Shown in pieces: positions 16,018 through 23,311 of a stretch of 39,194 nt of DNA. Below the pieces are notes generated by a model. That model ran no database searches, was not told where the DNA came from, and was given only the letters and a program-made list of their open reading frames with translations. Position numbers and translations under genes: made by a program. Every line of letters starts with the position of its first letter. Position 1 is the first letter of the stretch. Source of the DNA: Paracoccaceae bacterium. GTDB lineage: Bacteria > Pseudomonadota > Alphaproteobacteria > Rhodobacterales > Rhodobacteraceae. Where the stretch lies: assembly GCA_014762635.1 (NCBI GenBank), contig JABURR010000086.1, positions 1 through 39,194 on the forward strand, written 5' to 3'.

Positions 16018-17430
16018 ATGGTCTTCCCCTCATTATTACAGGGGAACATCGGCATCTTGGCGCGCTACATCTCGATCATCTGCGGCCTTCTTTTACTTGC
16101 CCTCGCGGCGTTCGGCGCAGGCCTCTATTCCGGCGGGCAGCGGAATGCGATCTACGACGCGGCGGACCTTTTCACCAAGAATCTGTTGGGCGAAGTGCGT
16201 ATGCTCAGGGCAGAGGTCGCCTCTGGAAAGATCCTGCAGGGCTCAGCGGCCGAGTTCGTGCAGCCCGCGATGAAGGACGGCGCTGGCGTCACCGTGAACG
16301 CCCGGCCCGGCGACGGCGGGCTGATCATGCTCTCTGGCTTTTTCGAGGGCGGCAATGAGATCCGGCTGATCCGGCGCGACGGCACGGTCGTGCAACGCTG
16401 GCCGGTGGCCTATTACGACATATTCTCGAAGAATGACTGGTACTACTACGCACCCAAGTCCAACCTGAATGTGGACATGCATGGCGCACTTCTGACCCGC
16501 AGGGGCGAAGTTCTGTTCAATTTCGAATACGGCGGGATCGTGAAGCTCGACCAATGCGGAGAAGTGCTCTGGTCCCGCCAGGAACCGATGCACCATTCCG
16601 TCGCGCCCGCCACCGGCGGCGGATACTGGGTGCCGGGGCGGTATGTCTATATCGGTGCCACCGAGGCGGATCGCTTCCCGCCCTTTACCGACAGCAAGGA
16701 CCGGCGCGACTTTCAGGACGACTTGATCGTCCGCCTGTCCGAGGACGGCGACATCCTTGAAAGCCAATCCATCCCGCAGATCCTGTATGACAGCGGGCTG
16801 AAACCCCTGATGACCGCCAATGGAAACAATTTCGCAATGGGGCCGGGCACGCGGCAGGAGTTGGTCCATTCCAACAAGATCGTCGAACTGACGCCGGACC
16901 TGGCCGCCGCCTTTCCCCTGTTCGAGGCCGGGGACCTCGCCGTTTCCTTGCGCAACCTCAACACCATCGCGGTGATCGACCGTGAGACATGGACCGTGAA
17001 ATGGCACCAGACCGGTCCCTGGCTGAGACAACACGATCCGGAGTTCACGCCGGATGGCCGAATCTCGATCTTCAACAATAACATGTTTGGCGATGCCTAT
17101 GATGCCTCGCGCTACACAAGGCCCGATGCGCCCCGGGTGAGCGAGATCGTCGCGATCGACCCCGTAACTCGCGAGACCGAGGTCGTCTATGGCAACCGCC
17201 CCGGGCAGGAGTTTCTGTCAGTCATTCGCGGTAAGCATCAGTTGCTGCCCGATGGCGGCATGATGATCACTGAATTCGACGGCGGGCGCGCCTTCGAGGT
17301 GGGTGCCGAGGGCCGGATCGTCTGGGAATACATCAACCGCGTGAGCGAGGATTTCGTCGGCGAGATTACCGAGGCGCGGCTCTATCCCGCCACCTATTTC
17401 GAAGACGTCGACTGGAGTTGCGGCGGGTGA
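16018..17430 (+). CDS. Membrane-anchored arylsulfotransferase (ASST)-family protein
   Basis: About 470 residues. One N-terminal membrane segment (YISIICGLLLLALAAFGAGLY) anchors a periplasmic beta-propeller-like domain. ASST-type features are HGALLTRRGEVLFNFEYGG, the His pair in EPMHHSVAPATGGGYWVP, RRDFQDDLIVRL, HSNKIVELTPD and PWLRQHDPEFTPDGRI. Bacterial ASST proteins move sulfate between phenolic substrates; the substrate here is unknown and activity is not proved. The start is uncertain: ATG at 15961 overlaps the previous stop, but a GC hairpin and poor leader sequence there favour ATG 16018 or TTG 16057. It overlaps the small lipoprotein gene by four bases. Confidence 0.82.
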   Translation: MVFPSLLQGNIGILARYISIICGLLLLALAAFGAGLYSGGQRNAIYDAADLFTKNLLGEVRMLRAEVASGKILQGSAAEFVQPAMKDGAGVTVNARPGDGGLIMLSGFFEGGNEIRLIRRDGTVVQRWPVAYYDIFSKNDWYYYAPKSNLNVDMHGALLTRRGEVLFNFEYGGIVKLDQCGEVLWSRQEPMHHSVAPATGGGYWVPGRYVYIGATEADRFPPFTDSKDRRDFQDDLIVRLSEDGDILESQSIPQILYDSGLKPLMTANGNNFAMGPGTRQELVHSNKIVELTPDLAAAFPLFEAGDLAVSLRNLNTIAVIDRETWTVKWHQTGPWLRQHDPEFTPDGRISIFNNNMFGDAYDASRYTRPDAPRVSEIVAIDPVTRETEVVYGNRPGQEFLSVIRGKHQLLPDGGMMITEFDGGRAFEVGAEGRIVWEYINRVSEDFVGEITEARLYPATYFEDVDWSCGG

Positions 17431-17552
17431 GGGCAGCCTCGCTGCTGGCCGTCGCGCTTCTGCTCACCGCCTGTGGCCTGCCGCGCGATATCGTGGGGCC
17501 GGTCACCTCTGAAAGCCCGAACCCCGCCGAAGTGCCACCCCGGCCTGAATAG
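17427..17552 (+). CDS. Small putative lipoprotein (41 aa)
   Basis: A 41-codon frame beginning at GTG 17427 that overlaps the ASST-like stop (GTGA). It encodes MRAASLLAVALLLTACGLP, a short lipoprotein signal with lipobox LLTAC, and about 25 mature residues rich in Pro and Glu (ending EVPPRPE). The signal architecture and overlap support a real gene. Function unknown; a small membrane-tethered partner of the ASST-like protein is inference. Confidence 0.65.
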   Translation: MRAASLLAVALLLTACGLPRDIVGPVTSESPNPAEVPPRPE

Positions 17553-17590
17553 CCGACTCTCTTTTTCTTTGGGGCATGCGACCACCGCGC

Positions 17591-17621
17591 AAGAAAACGG
17601 GCCGCCCGATGGAGCGGCCCG
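17591..17621 (-). terminator. Terminator downstream of yceI
   Basis: Perfect 8-bp stem CGGGCCGC / GCGGCCCG (17598-17605 with 17614-17621, 8-base loop). On the minus strand it is followed by TTTTCTT. It lies 27 bases beyond the yceI stop and may also stop plus-strand transcripts from the lipoprotein gene weakly. Confidence 0.8.
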
Positions 17622-17647
17622 CTGCATTTATCCAGGTAGAGCGCCGA

Positions 17648-18235
17648 TCAGCTTTCGGCGTTCTCCGCCTTCATCGCCTCGATCGAGATCATCACCTGCA
17701 CCTCGTCCGAAACGTATGGCGCATAGGCACCGACGCCGAAATCGCTGCGCAGGATGGTGGTGGTGGCATTGAAGCCTGCCCAGGGGGTCTTGGCCATCGG
17801 ATGCTCGCCCGCCATGGTCATCCGGGCATCCAGAACGACCGGCTTGGTGCTGCCGTTGATGGTCAGGTCGCCGGTGATCAGGGCGGTCTTCTCGCCCGTC
17901 ACCTCGATCCCGGTGGAGGTAAAGGTGATCTCCTCGTCGGCCTTGGCGTCGAAGAAGTCAGCCGACATGAAGTGGTCGAAACGCTCCTGCCAGCCGGTCA
18001 TCATGGAACGAACCGGGAAGGCCACCTGCACCGCCGAGGCGGCCGGATTGTCCTGGTCGAACATGATCTCGCCCTCGAAGCCCGAGAACATGCCGTAGGT
18101 GGTCGAAAAGCCCAGGTGATCGTAGCTGAACACGATCTGGCTGTGGCTGGAATCGAGCACGTATTTCTGCGGTTCGGCGAAAGCGGTGCTGGTGGCCAGC
18201 GCCATGGCGGCGGCCAGGATGGTCTTCTTGAACAT
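17648..18235 (-). CDS. Periplasmic YceI-family protein
   Basis: 195 residues with a clear Sec signal peptide (MFKKTILAAAMALATSTAFA, cleavage after AFA). The mature part is a YceI lipocalin-like domain: YVLDSSHSQIVFSYDHLGFSTTYG near the start, DHFMSADFFDAKADEEITF and ITGDLTINGSTKPVVLDA in the middle, DFGVGAYAPYVSDEVQVMI near the end. The family binds long isoprenoid chains in the periplasm. Monocistronic or last in a unit with the upstream membrane protein; a strong terminator follows. Confidence 0.92.
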   Translation of the reverse strand: MFKKTILAAAMALATSTAFAEPQKYVLDSSHSQIVFSYDHLGFSTTYGMFSGFEGEIMFDQDNPAASAVQVAFPVRSMMTGWQERFDHFMSADFFDAKADEEITFTSTGIEVTGEKTALITGDLTINGSTKPVVLDARMTMAGEHPMAKTPWAGFNATTTILRSDFGVGAYAPYVSDEVQVMISIEAMKAENAES

Positions 18236-18348
18236 AGGGTAACTCCGTGGGGTTTGCGTATTCTAGGATGACGCAAACATCATGTTCGGGCGGGATTTCT
18301 CAATTCCGCAGCCGCTCACAGAGTCTGTTCAGGGATGAACAGGGCCGC

Positions 18349-18984
18349 TCAGGCGGCCCCGCCGAAAAGCTCGGGGAAGACCTCGCGCGATTTTTTGTCG
18401 GCTTCATTGCCACGCGGAACCGCGGATTGCAGATCACCCGTCAGGCGGCTGTGCAGGCGCATAAGCTCCCGTTCGTCACCACGCGCCACCTCGTAGACCG
18501 TATCGCCCTCGTGGAAGCGGATGAAGAGCCGGGGCTGCTTCACGCCGTCACGGCTGCGCTGGATGAAGGCACCAGCGATTTCCTCGAAACCGATACGTGC
18601 GGTAACCCGGGTCTTGCCCCGACGGTTGCGGGCCGCGGCACGCAACGACCGGTCACCAAGATCCACATGTACCTCCTGTGCCAGACCGCCGGAGGCGAAA
18701 CGCCACAGGATCGCACCAATCAGCCCGAAGGCGACCGTGATGCCGGCTTTCATGTAGAGGACACCCGCATCAAAGCTCGCGCCGGGAAGCGCCCATTGAC
18801 CCAAGGCAATGATTACCAGGGCCACGCCGACAACCGTACAGCCCAATTCGACCATGGCGGCATGATCGGACCTGGGTCCTGTCATGCGAATGATGTAGCC
18901 CCAGGTCGTTTCTCGAATGGGGGCGTTCTTCGGAGCATCCTGCTCCGGCGACTCTACAGCCGTTGCCCCGTTTTGAGCGTTCAT
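18349..18984 (-). CDS. Two-helix membrane protein of unknown function
   Basis: About 211 residues. A polar N-terminus of roughly 50 residues is followed by two membrane segments (LGCTVVGVALVIIALGQWAL and AGITVAFGLIGAILWRFA) and a basic cytoplasmic-type C-terminal domain of about 110 residues. That domain (VHVDLGDRSLRAAARN, FIQRSRDGVKQPRLFIRF, MRLHSRLTG) resembles a pleckstrin-homology-like membrane protein but I do not recognise a named family. ATG at 18984 has AAAGGG seven bases upstream; a TTG at 18999 is less likely. It is divergent from the rpsF promoter and 113 bases upstream of yceI on the same strand. Confidence 0.75.
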   Translation of the reverse strand: MNAQNGATAVESPEQDAPKNAPIRETTWGYIIRMTGPRSDHAAMVELGCTVVGVALVIIALGQWALPGASFDAGVLYMKAGITVAFGLIGAILWRFASGGLAQEVHVDLGDRSLRAAARNRRGKTRVTARIGFEEIAGAFIQRSRDGVKQPRLFIRFHEGDTVYEVARGDERELMRLHSRLTGDLQSAVPRGNEADKKSREVFPELFGGAA

Positions 18985-19092
18985 CTCAAGCCCTTTCAAC
19001 TTGAACGCGCATTAGTCACGCGACTCGCGCAATCAAACATGCACCCTCAATATTGTCCACAATTCGGCGCGTCTGCATCAAATTGGGGACGG

Positions 19093-19120
19093 TTGCAAAG
19101 ATCCGCCGACCGTGTATAAG
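19093..19120 (+). promoter_or_regulatory. Sigma-70-type promoter for rpsF-rpsR-rplI
   Basis: TTGCAA at 19093-19098 and TATAAG at 19115-19120 are separated by 16 bases, close to the housekeeping consensus. Transcription would start near 19127, about 100 bases before rpsF. The fit and position make this the most convincing promoter in the window. Confidence 0.65.
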
Positions 19121-19126
19121 GCACCG

Positions 19127-19181
19127 TCCTTCCGCCATGTACGGAACCAGCGCAGCCTCTCGTGGGCGGGATGCGGAAGGG
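19127..19181 (+). promoter_or_regulatory. Foldable leader of the rpsF mRNA
   Basis: The predicted transcript begins with CCTTCCGC (19128-19135), which pairs perfectly with GCGGAAGG (19173-19180). The stem encloses about 37 bases that contain smaller GC-rich pairings. rpsF leaders in many bacteria carry an S6:S18-binding motif for autoregulation; this stem is in the right place, but I have not matched the full consensus, so the assignment is inference. Confidence 0.4.
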
Positions 19182-19228
19182 TTCAGACCCCGCTCTTTGA
19201 AGTGCGCTCGAAAATGAACGGAGTACGC

Positions 19229-19594
19229 ATGCCGCTTTACGAGCATGTCATGATCGCGCGTCAGGATCTCTCGAACGCGCAGGCCGAAGGCCTCATCGAA
19301 CATTTTGGAACGGTCCTCGCGGACAACGGCGGCAAGGTCGTCGAATCCGAGTACTGGGGCGTCAAGACGATGGCCTACAAGATCAACAAGAACCGCAAGG
19401 GTCACTATGCCCTGCTCAAGACCGACGCCCCGGCGCCGGCGGTGCAGGAAATGGAGCGCCTGATGCGCCTGCATGACGATGTCATGCGTGTTCTGACCAT
19501 CAAGGTCGATGCGCACGAGGAAGGCCCCTCGGTGCAGATGCAGAAGCGTGACGAGCGCGGTGACCGCGGCGACCGCGGCGACCGTCGTCGTTGA
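19229..19594 (+). CDS. rpsF: 30S ribosomal protein S6
   Basis: 121-residue S6, which pairs with S18 on the 30S platform. The core MPLYEHVMIARQDLSNAQ, EYWGVKTMAYKINKNRKGHY and the C-terminal RGDRGDRGDRR tail are typical of alphaproteobacterial S6. ATG at 19229 is preferred over ATG 19214 because GGAG lies seven bases upstream and the family starts MPLYEH. First gene of rpsF-rpsR-rplI. Confidence 0.97.
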   Translation: MPLYEHVMIARQDLSNAQAEGLIEHFGTVLADNGGKVVESEYWGVKTMAYKINKNRKGHYALLKTDAPAPAVQEMERLMRLHDDVMRVLTIKVDAHEEGPSVQMQKRDERGDRGDRGDRRR

Positions 19595-19620
19595 TCTTCA
19601 GACAGAAAGGACCATAAGTC

Positions 19621-19848
19621 ATGGCAGCCAAACCGTTTTTCCGCCGCCGCAAGGTCTGTCCGTTCTCGGGCGATAACGCCCCCGCGATCGACTACAAGGA
19701 CACCCGCCTTCTGCAGCGCTACATCTCCGAGCGGGGCAAGATCGTCCCCAGCCGGATCACCGCCGTCTCGGCCAAGAAGCAGCGTGAACTGGCCCGCGCC
19801 ATCAAGCGCGCCCGCTTCCTCGCCCTGCTCCCCTACGCCGTGAAATAA
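19621..19848 (+). CDS. rpsR: 30S ribosomal protein S18
   Basis: 75-residue basic S18 with [22 protein letters not shown] at the start and [19 protein letters not shown] at the end. It binds beside S6 on the 30S platform. A GAAAGGA ribosome site precedes it. It sits 26 bases after rpsF and 11 bases before rplI, in one operon. The Cys of KVCPFSG is one of the usual S18 cysteines. Confidence 0.98.
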   Translation: MAAKPFFRRRKVCPFSGDNAPAIDYKDTRLLQRYISERGKIVPSRITAVSAKKQRELARAIKRARFLALLPYAVK

Positions 19849-19859
19849 GGAGAAGACCC

Positions 19860-20480
19860 ATGGACGTCATTCTTCTCGAACGCGTGGCCAAGCTGGGCCA
19901 GATGGGCGAAGTCGTCAGCGTCAAGGAAGGCTATGCGCGCAACTACCTGTTGCCGCAGAAGAAGGCGCTGCGCGCCTCCGAAGCCAACCTGAAGGCCTTC
20001 GAAGACCAGAAAGCCCAACTCGAGGCGAACAACCTCGAGACCAAGAAAGAGGCCGAAACTCTTGCCGCCAAGCTGGACGGCCAGAAGTTCATCGTGATTC
20101 GCTCTGCCTCGGACTCGGGTTCGCTCTACGGCTCCGTCACCACCCGTGACGCCGCCGATGCCGCAACCGAAGCCGGCTTCACCGTCGACCGCAAGCAGAT
20201 CTCCCTGATGACTCCCATCAAGGAACTGGGCCTGCACGACCTCGTCGTCACCCTGCACCCCGAAGTTGAGGTGACCATCACCCTCAACGTCGCCCGCTCG
20301 GCCGAAGAGGCCGAACTGCAGGCACAGGGCAAGACGATCCAGGAACTGGCCGCCGAGGAAGAGGCCCAGGCCGAATTCGAGATCGCCGAACTGTTCGAAG
20401 ACATCGGCGCCTCGCAGCTCGACGAGCTGGCCGACGAGGCCCCGGCCTCGGTCGAAGCCCAGGAGGGCGAAGAGGAGTAA
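19860..20480 (+). CDS. rplI: 50S ribosomal protein L9 with long acidic C-terminal extension
   Basis: L9 binds 23S rRNA at the L1 stalk base and spans the ribosome surface. The N-terminal [30 protein letters not shown] and the connecting helix are standard, and the C-terminal domain ([30 protein letters not shown]) is complete by about residue 150. A further 50-odd residues are rich in Glu, Asp and Ala and end EAQEGEEE. The total of 206 residues compares with about 150 in E. coli; longer acidic tails occur in alphaproteobacteria. A terminator follows. Confidence 0.97.
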   Translation: MDVILLERVAKLGQMGEVVSVKEGYARNYLLPQKKALRASEANLKAFEDQKAQLEANNLETKKEAETLAAKLDGQKFIVIRSASDSGSLYGSVTTRDAADAATEAGFTVDRKQISLMTPIKELGLHDLVVTLHPEVEVTITLNVARSAEEAELQAQGKTIQELAAEEEAQAEFEIAELFEDIGASQLDELADEAPASVEAQEGEEE

Positions 20481-20504
20481 CACCTCTTCTCCGATGACAT
20501 CAGA

Positions 20505-20537
20505 CGCCGCGCTCCACCCGAGCGCGGCGTTTTTCTT
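20505..20537 (+). terminator. Rho-independent terminator after rplI
   Basis: Perfect 10-bp stem CGCCGCGCTC / GAGCGCGGCG (20505-20514 with 20520-20529), 5-base loop, then TTTTTCTTT. It lies 25 bases after the rplI stop and ends the ribosomal protein operon. Confidence 0.93.
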
Positions 20538-20632
20538 TGCGACGCCGACATCTGGTCAATCCCGCCGTGCCGCACTAGAAACCCCGCTAAAGGGCGCAGC
20601 GCCGCCGCAGTTTCAGTCCAGGGGAGTGGATC

Positions 20633-21058
20633 GTGAAAGCACGGGTCAAATGGGTCGAAGACCGCACCTTCGTCGGGGAATCGGGCACCGGGCACAAGCT
20701 GGTGCTGGGCACCGCCTTCGGCCCCGAGGGCCGCACCCCCGGCCCCAGCCCGATGGAACTGGTGCTGATCGGCGCGGGTGGCTGCTCGGCCTATGACGTG
20801 GTGCATATCCTGGAAAAGGGCCGCGAACCGGTCGAGGACGTGGTGCTGGAGATGGACGCCGACCGGGCCGAGACCGAACCCAAGGTCTTCACCAAGATCG
20901 CCATGAAATTCATCGTGAAGGGCCCCGGCCTCAACCCCGCCAAGGTCGACCGCGCGGTGCAGCTCTCGGTCGAGAAATACTGTTCCGCCACCGCCATGCT
21001 CGGCCGCACCGCCGAGATCACCCACGAGGTAGAGGTGGTGGATACGGCGAAGGGCTGA
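20633..21058 (+). CDS. OsmC-family peroxiredoxin-like protein
   Basis: 141-residue OsmC/YhfA-type protein that may reduce organic hydroperoxides. The two conserved Cys regions are IGAGGCSAYDVVHIL near residue 46 and VEKYCSATAML near residue 113. GPSPMELVL and the terminal ITHEVEVV also fit. Start is GTG with AGGGGAG nine bases upstream. It is transcribed alone between the rplI terminator and a bidirectional hairpin. A second OsmC domain occurs at the far end of the window. Confidence 0.92.
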   Translation: MKARVKWVEDRTFVGESGTGHKLVLGTAFGPEGRTPGPSPMELVLIGAGGCSAYDVVHILEKGREPVEDVVLEMDADRAETEPKVFTKIAMKFIVKGPGLNPAKVDRAVQLSVEKYCSATAMLGRTAEITHEVEVVDTAKG

Positions 21059-21075
21059 AGGCCCGCTTCGCAACG

Positions 21076-21105
21076 AAAAAGGCCGCCCATCGGGCGGCCT
21101 TCGCT
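21076..21105. terminator. Terminator between OsmC gene and HD-Pnk-like gene
   Basis: GGCCGCCC / GGGCGGCC (21081-21088 with 21092-21099) with AA/TT extension and a 3-base loop. Five A bases at the left give a T-run on the minus strand, so it mainly ends the minus-strand RNA-repair genes; on the plus strand only TTCGCTGTTT follows. A near-copy lies at 23262-23287. Confidence 0.85.
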
Positions 21106-21124
21106 GTTTCAGGGTCGGCACCCC

Positions 21125-22261
21125 TTACCTGTTCTCCACCTCCAGCCGGATCAGGTGGGCCTCTTCGGGCAGGGGTGGTTCCAGCTTGGCGGCGAGGGTT
21201 TCGATCACCTGCTGCGGGACGCTGGCCTCGCGGGTCCGGTTCTGGGACATCAGCCGCGCGGGGGCGGGTTCCAGGTAGACGATCTCGATCCGCGCGCCGT
21301 AGTCGCGCAGGAGCCGCAGCAGCCGCCCGCGGTTCTGGCGCGTGACGTTGGTGCCGTTCCAGACGAAATCGCGCCCGGCGCGCAGATGTTCGCGCGCCCG
21401 CTCCCGCGCCATTTGCACCACCCTGCCCTGATCTTCGGTGGGCTTGGTGCCGGTTTCGGCGCGGATGGCATCCAGGCTGACCACCGGCGCTTCGGGCATG
21501 TGCCGGGCGATCCAGTGATCCTTCCCCGCCCCCGGCAGACCCGACATCACCGTGACGGTGCAGCGGAACTCTTCATGGGCGGCGAAATGCGGGTCGCGGT
21601 CCTCGCGCTCGAAGAAGGCCACGCGGCTTTCGTCATTGGCGAAGGGGAACGGTCCCTCAAGGCACCCGACCTCGCGGAACTGTTCGCGGGTCAGGGCGAT
21701 GTTGTCGAACAGGCGCTGCTGATCCGCACAGACGCGCCCCTCGGCATCGGCCATGGCATGGGCACACAGCCAATCGGGCCGACATCGCCACGAGGTTTCG
21801 ATGGCCAGCCGCGCGGGATCGGACCGCTCGATCAGCCAGAAGGGCAGTTGATGCGCCACGATCAGGCCGCAGACGGCTTCGCGCAGGGGGAACGCGGCCT
21901 CAGCCTGCCAGAGCAGGGATCGGGCGATGCCCGCACCGATGCGGGAATGCCCGGCCGAGGTGATGCGCCCGTCCTCCTCGGCACGGGTGCAGGCAGGTTT
22001 GCCCACGTCATGCAACACGGCCGCCCAGAACAGCGTCGCGCGATCTTCCGGGTCCAGCCCGCGCCATTCAGGGCTCCCGACCAGCGCCTCCACCACCATG
22101 CGGGTATGGGTGCCCGCATCGCCCTCGGCGTGATGCAGCGGGTCCTGCGGGCAGGTATCGAGGGCCGCAAGCTCGGGCCAGAGCGGCCAGATACGGGCCC
22201 AGTCCACCGACCAGCCGGGGGCAACAGGAACCAGCGCGGAAAGATCAAACGGACGGGTCAT
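21125..22261 (-). CDS. HD-Pnk-like RNA end-healing enzyme (HD phosphohydrolase + P-loop kinase)
   Basis: 378-residue two-domain protein. Residues about 25-185 are an HD phosphohydrolase with HHAEGDAGTHTRMVVEAL and the metal-binding His84-Asp85 in AAVLHDVGKPA. Residues about 233-378 are a P-loop kinase with VMSGLPGAGKDHWI (Lys247), VSLDAIRAETG, and WNGTNVTRQNRGRLLRLLRDYG as lid-like segment. This order matches bacterial HD-Pnk enzymes such as that of Runella slithyformis, which remove 2',3'-phosphates and phosphorylate 5'-OH RNA ends. Asp248 stands where Ser/Thr is usual in Walker A. It overlaps the RNA ligase gene by 17 bases, so the two work together. The start is ATG 22261, or 22264. Confidence 0.85.
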   Translation of the reverse strand: MTRPFDLSALVPVAPGWSVDWARIWPLWPELAALDTCPQDPLHHAEGDAGTHTRMVVEALVGSPEWRGLDPEDRATLFWAAVLHDVGKPACTRAEEDGRITSAGHSRIGAGIARSLLWQAEAAFPLREAVCGLIVAHQLPFWLIERSDPARLAIETSWRCRPDWLCAHAMADAEGRVCADQQRLFDNIALTREQFREVGCLEGPFPFANDESRVAFFEREDRDPHFAAHEEFRCTVTVMSGLPGAGKDHWIARHMPEAPVVSLDAIRAETGTKPTEDQGRVVQMARERAREHLRAGRDFVWNGTNVTRQNRGRLLRLLRDYGARIEIVYLEPAPARLMSQNRTREASVPQQVIETLAAKLEPPLPEEAHLIRLEVENR

Positions 22262-23063
22262 CATAGGCCCCCTCGATCCCAAGCACCGGCGCGAAGATAT
22301 CGGCACCCGGCGCCAGCCGGTTCGGCAGGATCGGACGATCCAGCCAATGCCCGCCCGAGGCCTCCAGCGCCTGCACGAAATCGCCGCGCACGAATTTGAA
22401 ACGGTCTTCGACACGGGTCCCGCTTTCGAGCTTGAGGTAGAGCCCCTCGGCCAGATCGCTGTCATCGGTCTGCGCGCCCACCATGTCTGGCCTGCTGCCG
22501 GACTCTGCCGCCGCATCCGCAAGCGCGTCGCGCCAATTCGCGGACTTGTAGAGCGAGGGACGGACAAGCCGCGCGATCGCCTCGCCACGGATCGGACCGG
22601 CGTGCAGAACGGGCACCGGCATCACCGGCAAGCCTTTCAAAAGGTCCCGACGGGCCGGTGTCGAGAGGAAGGTCGAAGCTTCCCGGTCCAGAACATCGAA
22701 CTCCATGAAGTAATGCGGCAGACGGTCGTAGAAGACCGTGTGCTTGGCATAGAGCCATTCGCCATACATGACGAAGCGCGCACCCAAGGCCGCCTGCAGG
22801 CGCGGCGCATGGGCCGCGGCCCAGGTCTTGAGCAGGCCGAAATGCCGCTCGCGCCCGCCCCCGGTCAGGAAATGGCCGCGGCTTTGCAGACGCAGGTCAC
22901 CATCCTCCGCGAAGGAGATGGCGCAATTGGCCCCGTCCAGCTTTTCCTCGATGACGAGCGGGGCGCCCTCGAGCTCTTTCAGTGGTTTGTCATCCGCCAT
23001 GTCGCCGACCTGAAGGCGCGATCCCTCCAAGTGCCGCGTGCGCGGGTATTTCACGATTTCCAT
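22245..23063 (-). CDS. ATP-dependent RNA ligase
   Basis: 272-residue nucleotidyltransferase that should seal RNA 3'-OH/5'-phosphate ends. The motifs appear in order: I EEKLDGANCAI with the adenylated Lys41, Ia QSRGHFL, III VMYGEWLYAKHTVF, IIIa YFMEFDVLD, IV AEGLYLKLE and V RFKFVR. No OB-fold DNA-ligase domain follows, which favours RNA ligase. The start MEIVKYPRTRHLEGSRLQ at ATG 23063 fits the family; GTG 23075 is an alternative. It is upstream of, and overlaps, the HD-Pnk-like gene, so together they form a healing-and-sealing repair operon. Natural substrate unknown. Confidence 0.88.
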   Translation of the reverse strand: MEIVKYPRTRHLEGSRLQVGDMADDKPLKELEGAPLVIEEKLDGANCAISFAEDGDLRLQSRGHFLTGGGRERHFGLLKTWAAAHAPRLQAALGARFVMYGEWLYAKHTVFYDRLPHYFMEFDVLDREASTFLSTPARRDLLKGLPVMPVPVLHAGPIRGEAIARLVRPSLYKSANWRDALADAAAESGSRPDMVGAQTDDSDLAEGLYLKLESGTRVEDRFKFVRGDFVQALEASGGHWLDRPILPNRLAPGADIFAPVLGIEGAYDDPSV

Positions 23064-23109
23064 TGGTCTTCTCACGGGTCCCGGGCAAGGCGATCAGCCT
23101 TTGCCCACA

Positions 23110-23161
23110 GCACAAACCATCCGCCCGAAACGGCTTCGGGCAGACATCGATCGGTTTGTGC
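23110..23161. repeat. Nested inverted repeat upstream of the RNA-repair genes
   Basis: Outer arms GCACAAACC (23110-23118) and GGTTTGTGC (23153-23161) are perfect. Inside, GCCCGAA (23123-23129) pairs with TTCGGGC (23135-23141). It ends 47 bases before the RNA ligase start and could be a structured 5' leader, an operator or a small RNA read on the minus strand. Confidence 0.6.
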
Positions 23162-23261
23162 GCGCGCATTACATGGCTTCACCCGTGGGGTCGGCAGGTT
23201 GCGGAAGGCGCCCCGTATGCCAGATTTCCGCGATTCGTTCAACTTCGCCGTGTCCACAACG

Positions 23262-23287
23262 AAAAAGGCCGCCCGATGGGCGGCCTT
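23262..23287 (-). terminator. Terminator after trigger factor
   Basis: GGCCGCCC / GGGCGGCC (23267-23274 with 23278-23285), loop GAT, with five A bases on the left that give a T-run on the minus strand. It lies 25 bases beyond the tig stop. The left part, AACGAAAAAGGCCGCCC, is identical to that of the terminator at 21076. Confidence 0.88.
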
Positions 23288-23311
23288 TGGCGTTCCGGCA
23301 TGGGCCGGGGA

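Noticed and set aside
19555-19594. RGD repeats at the end of rpsF as a repeat element
   Set aside because: An Arg/Gly/Asp-rich tail is normal for alphaproteobacterial S6 and the DNA repeat simply encodes it.
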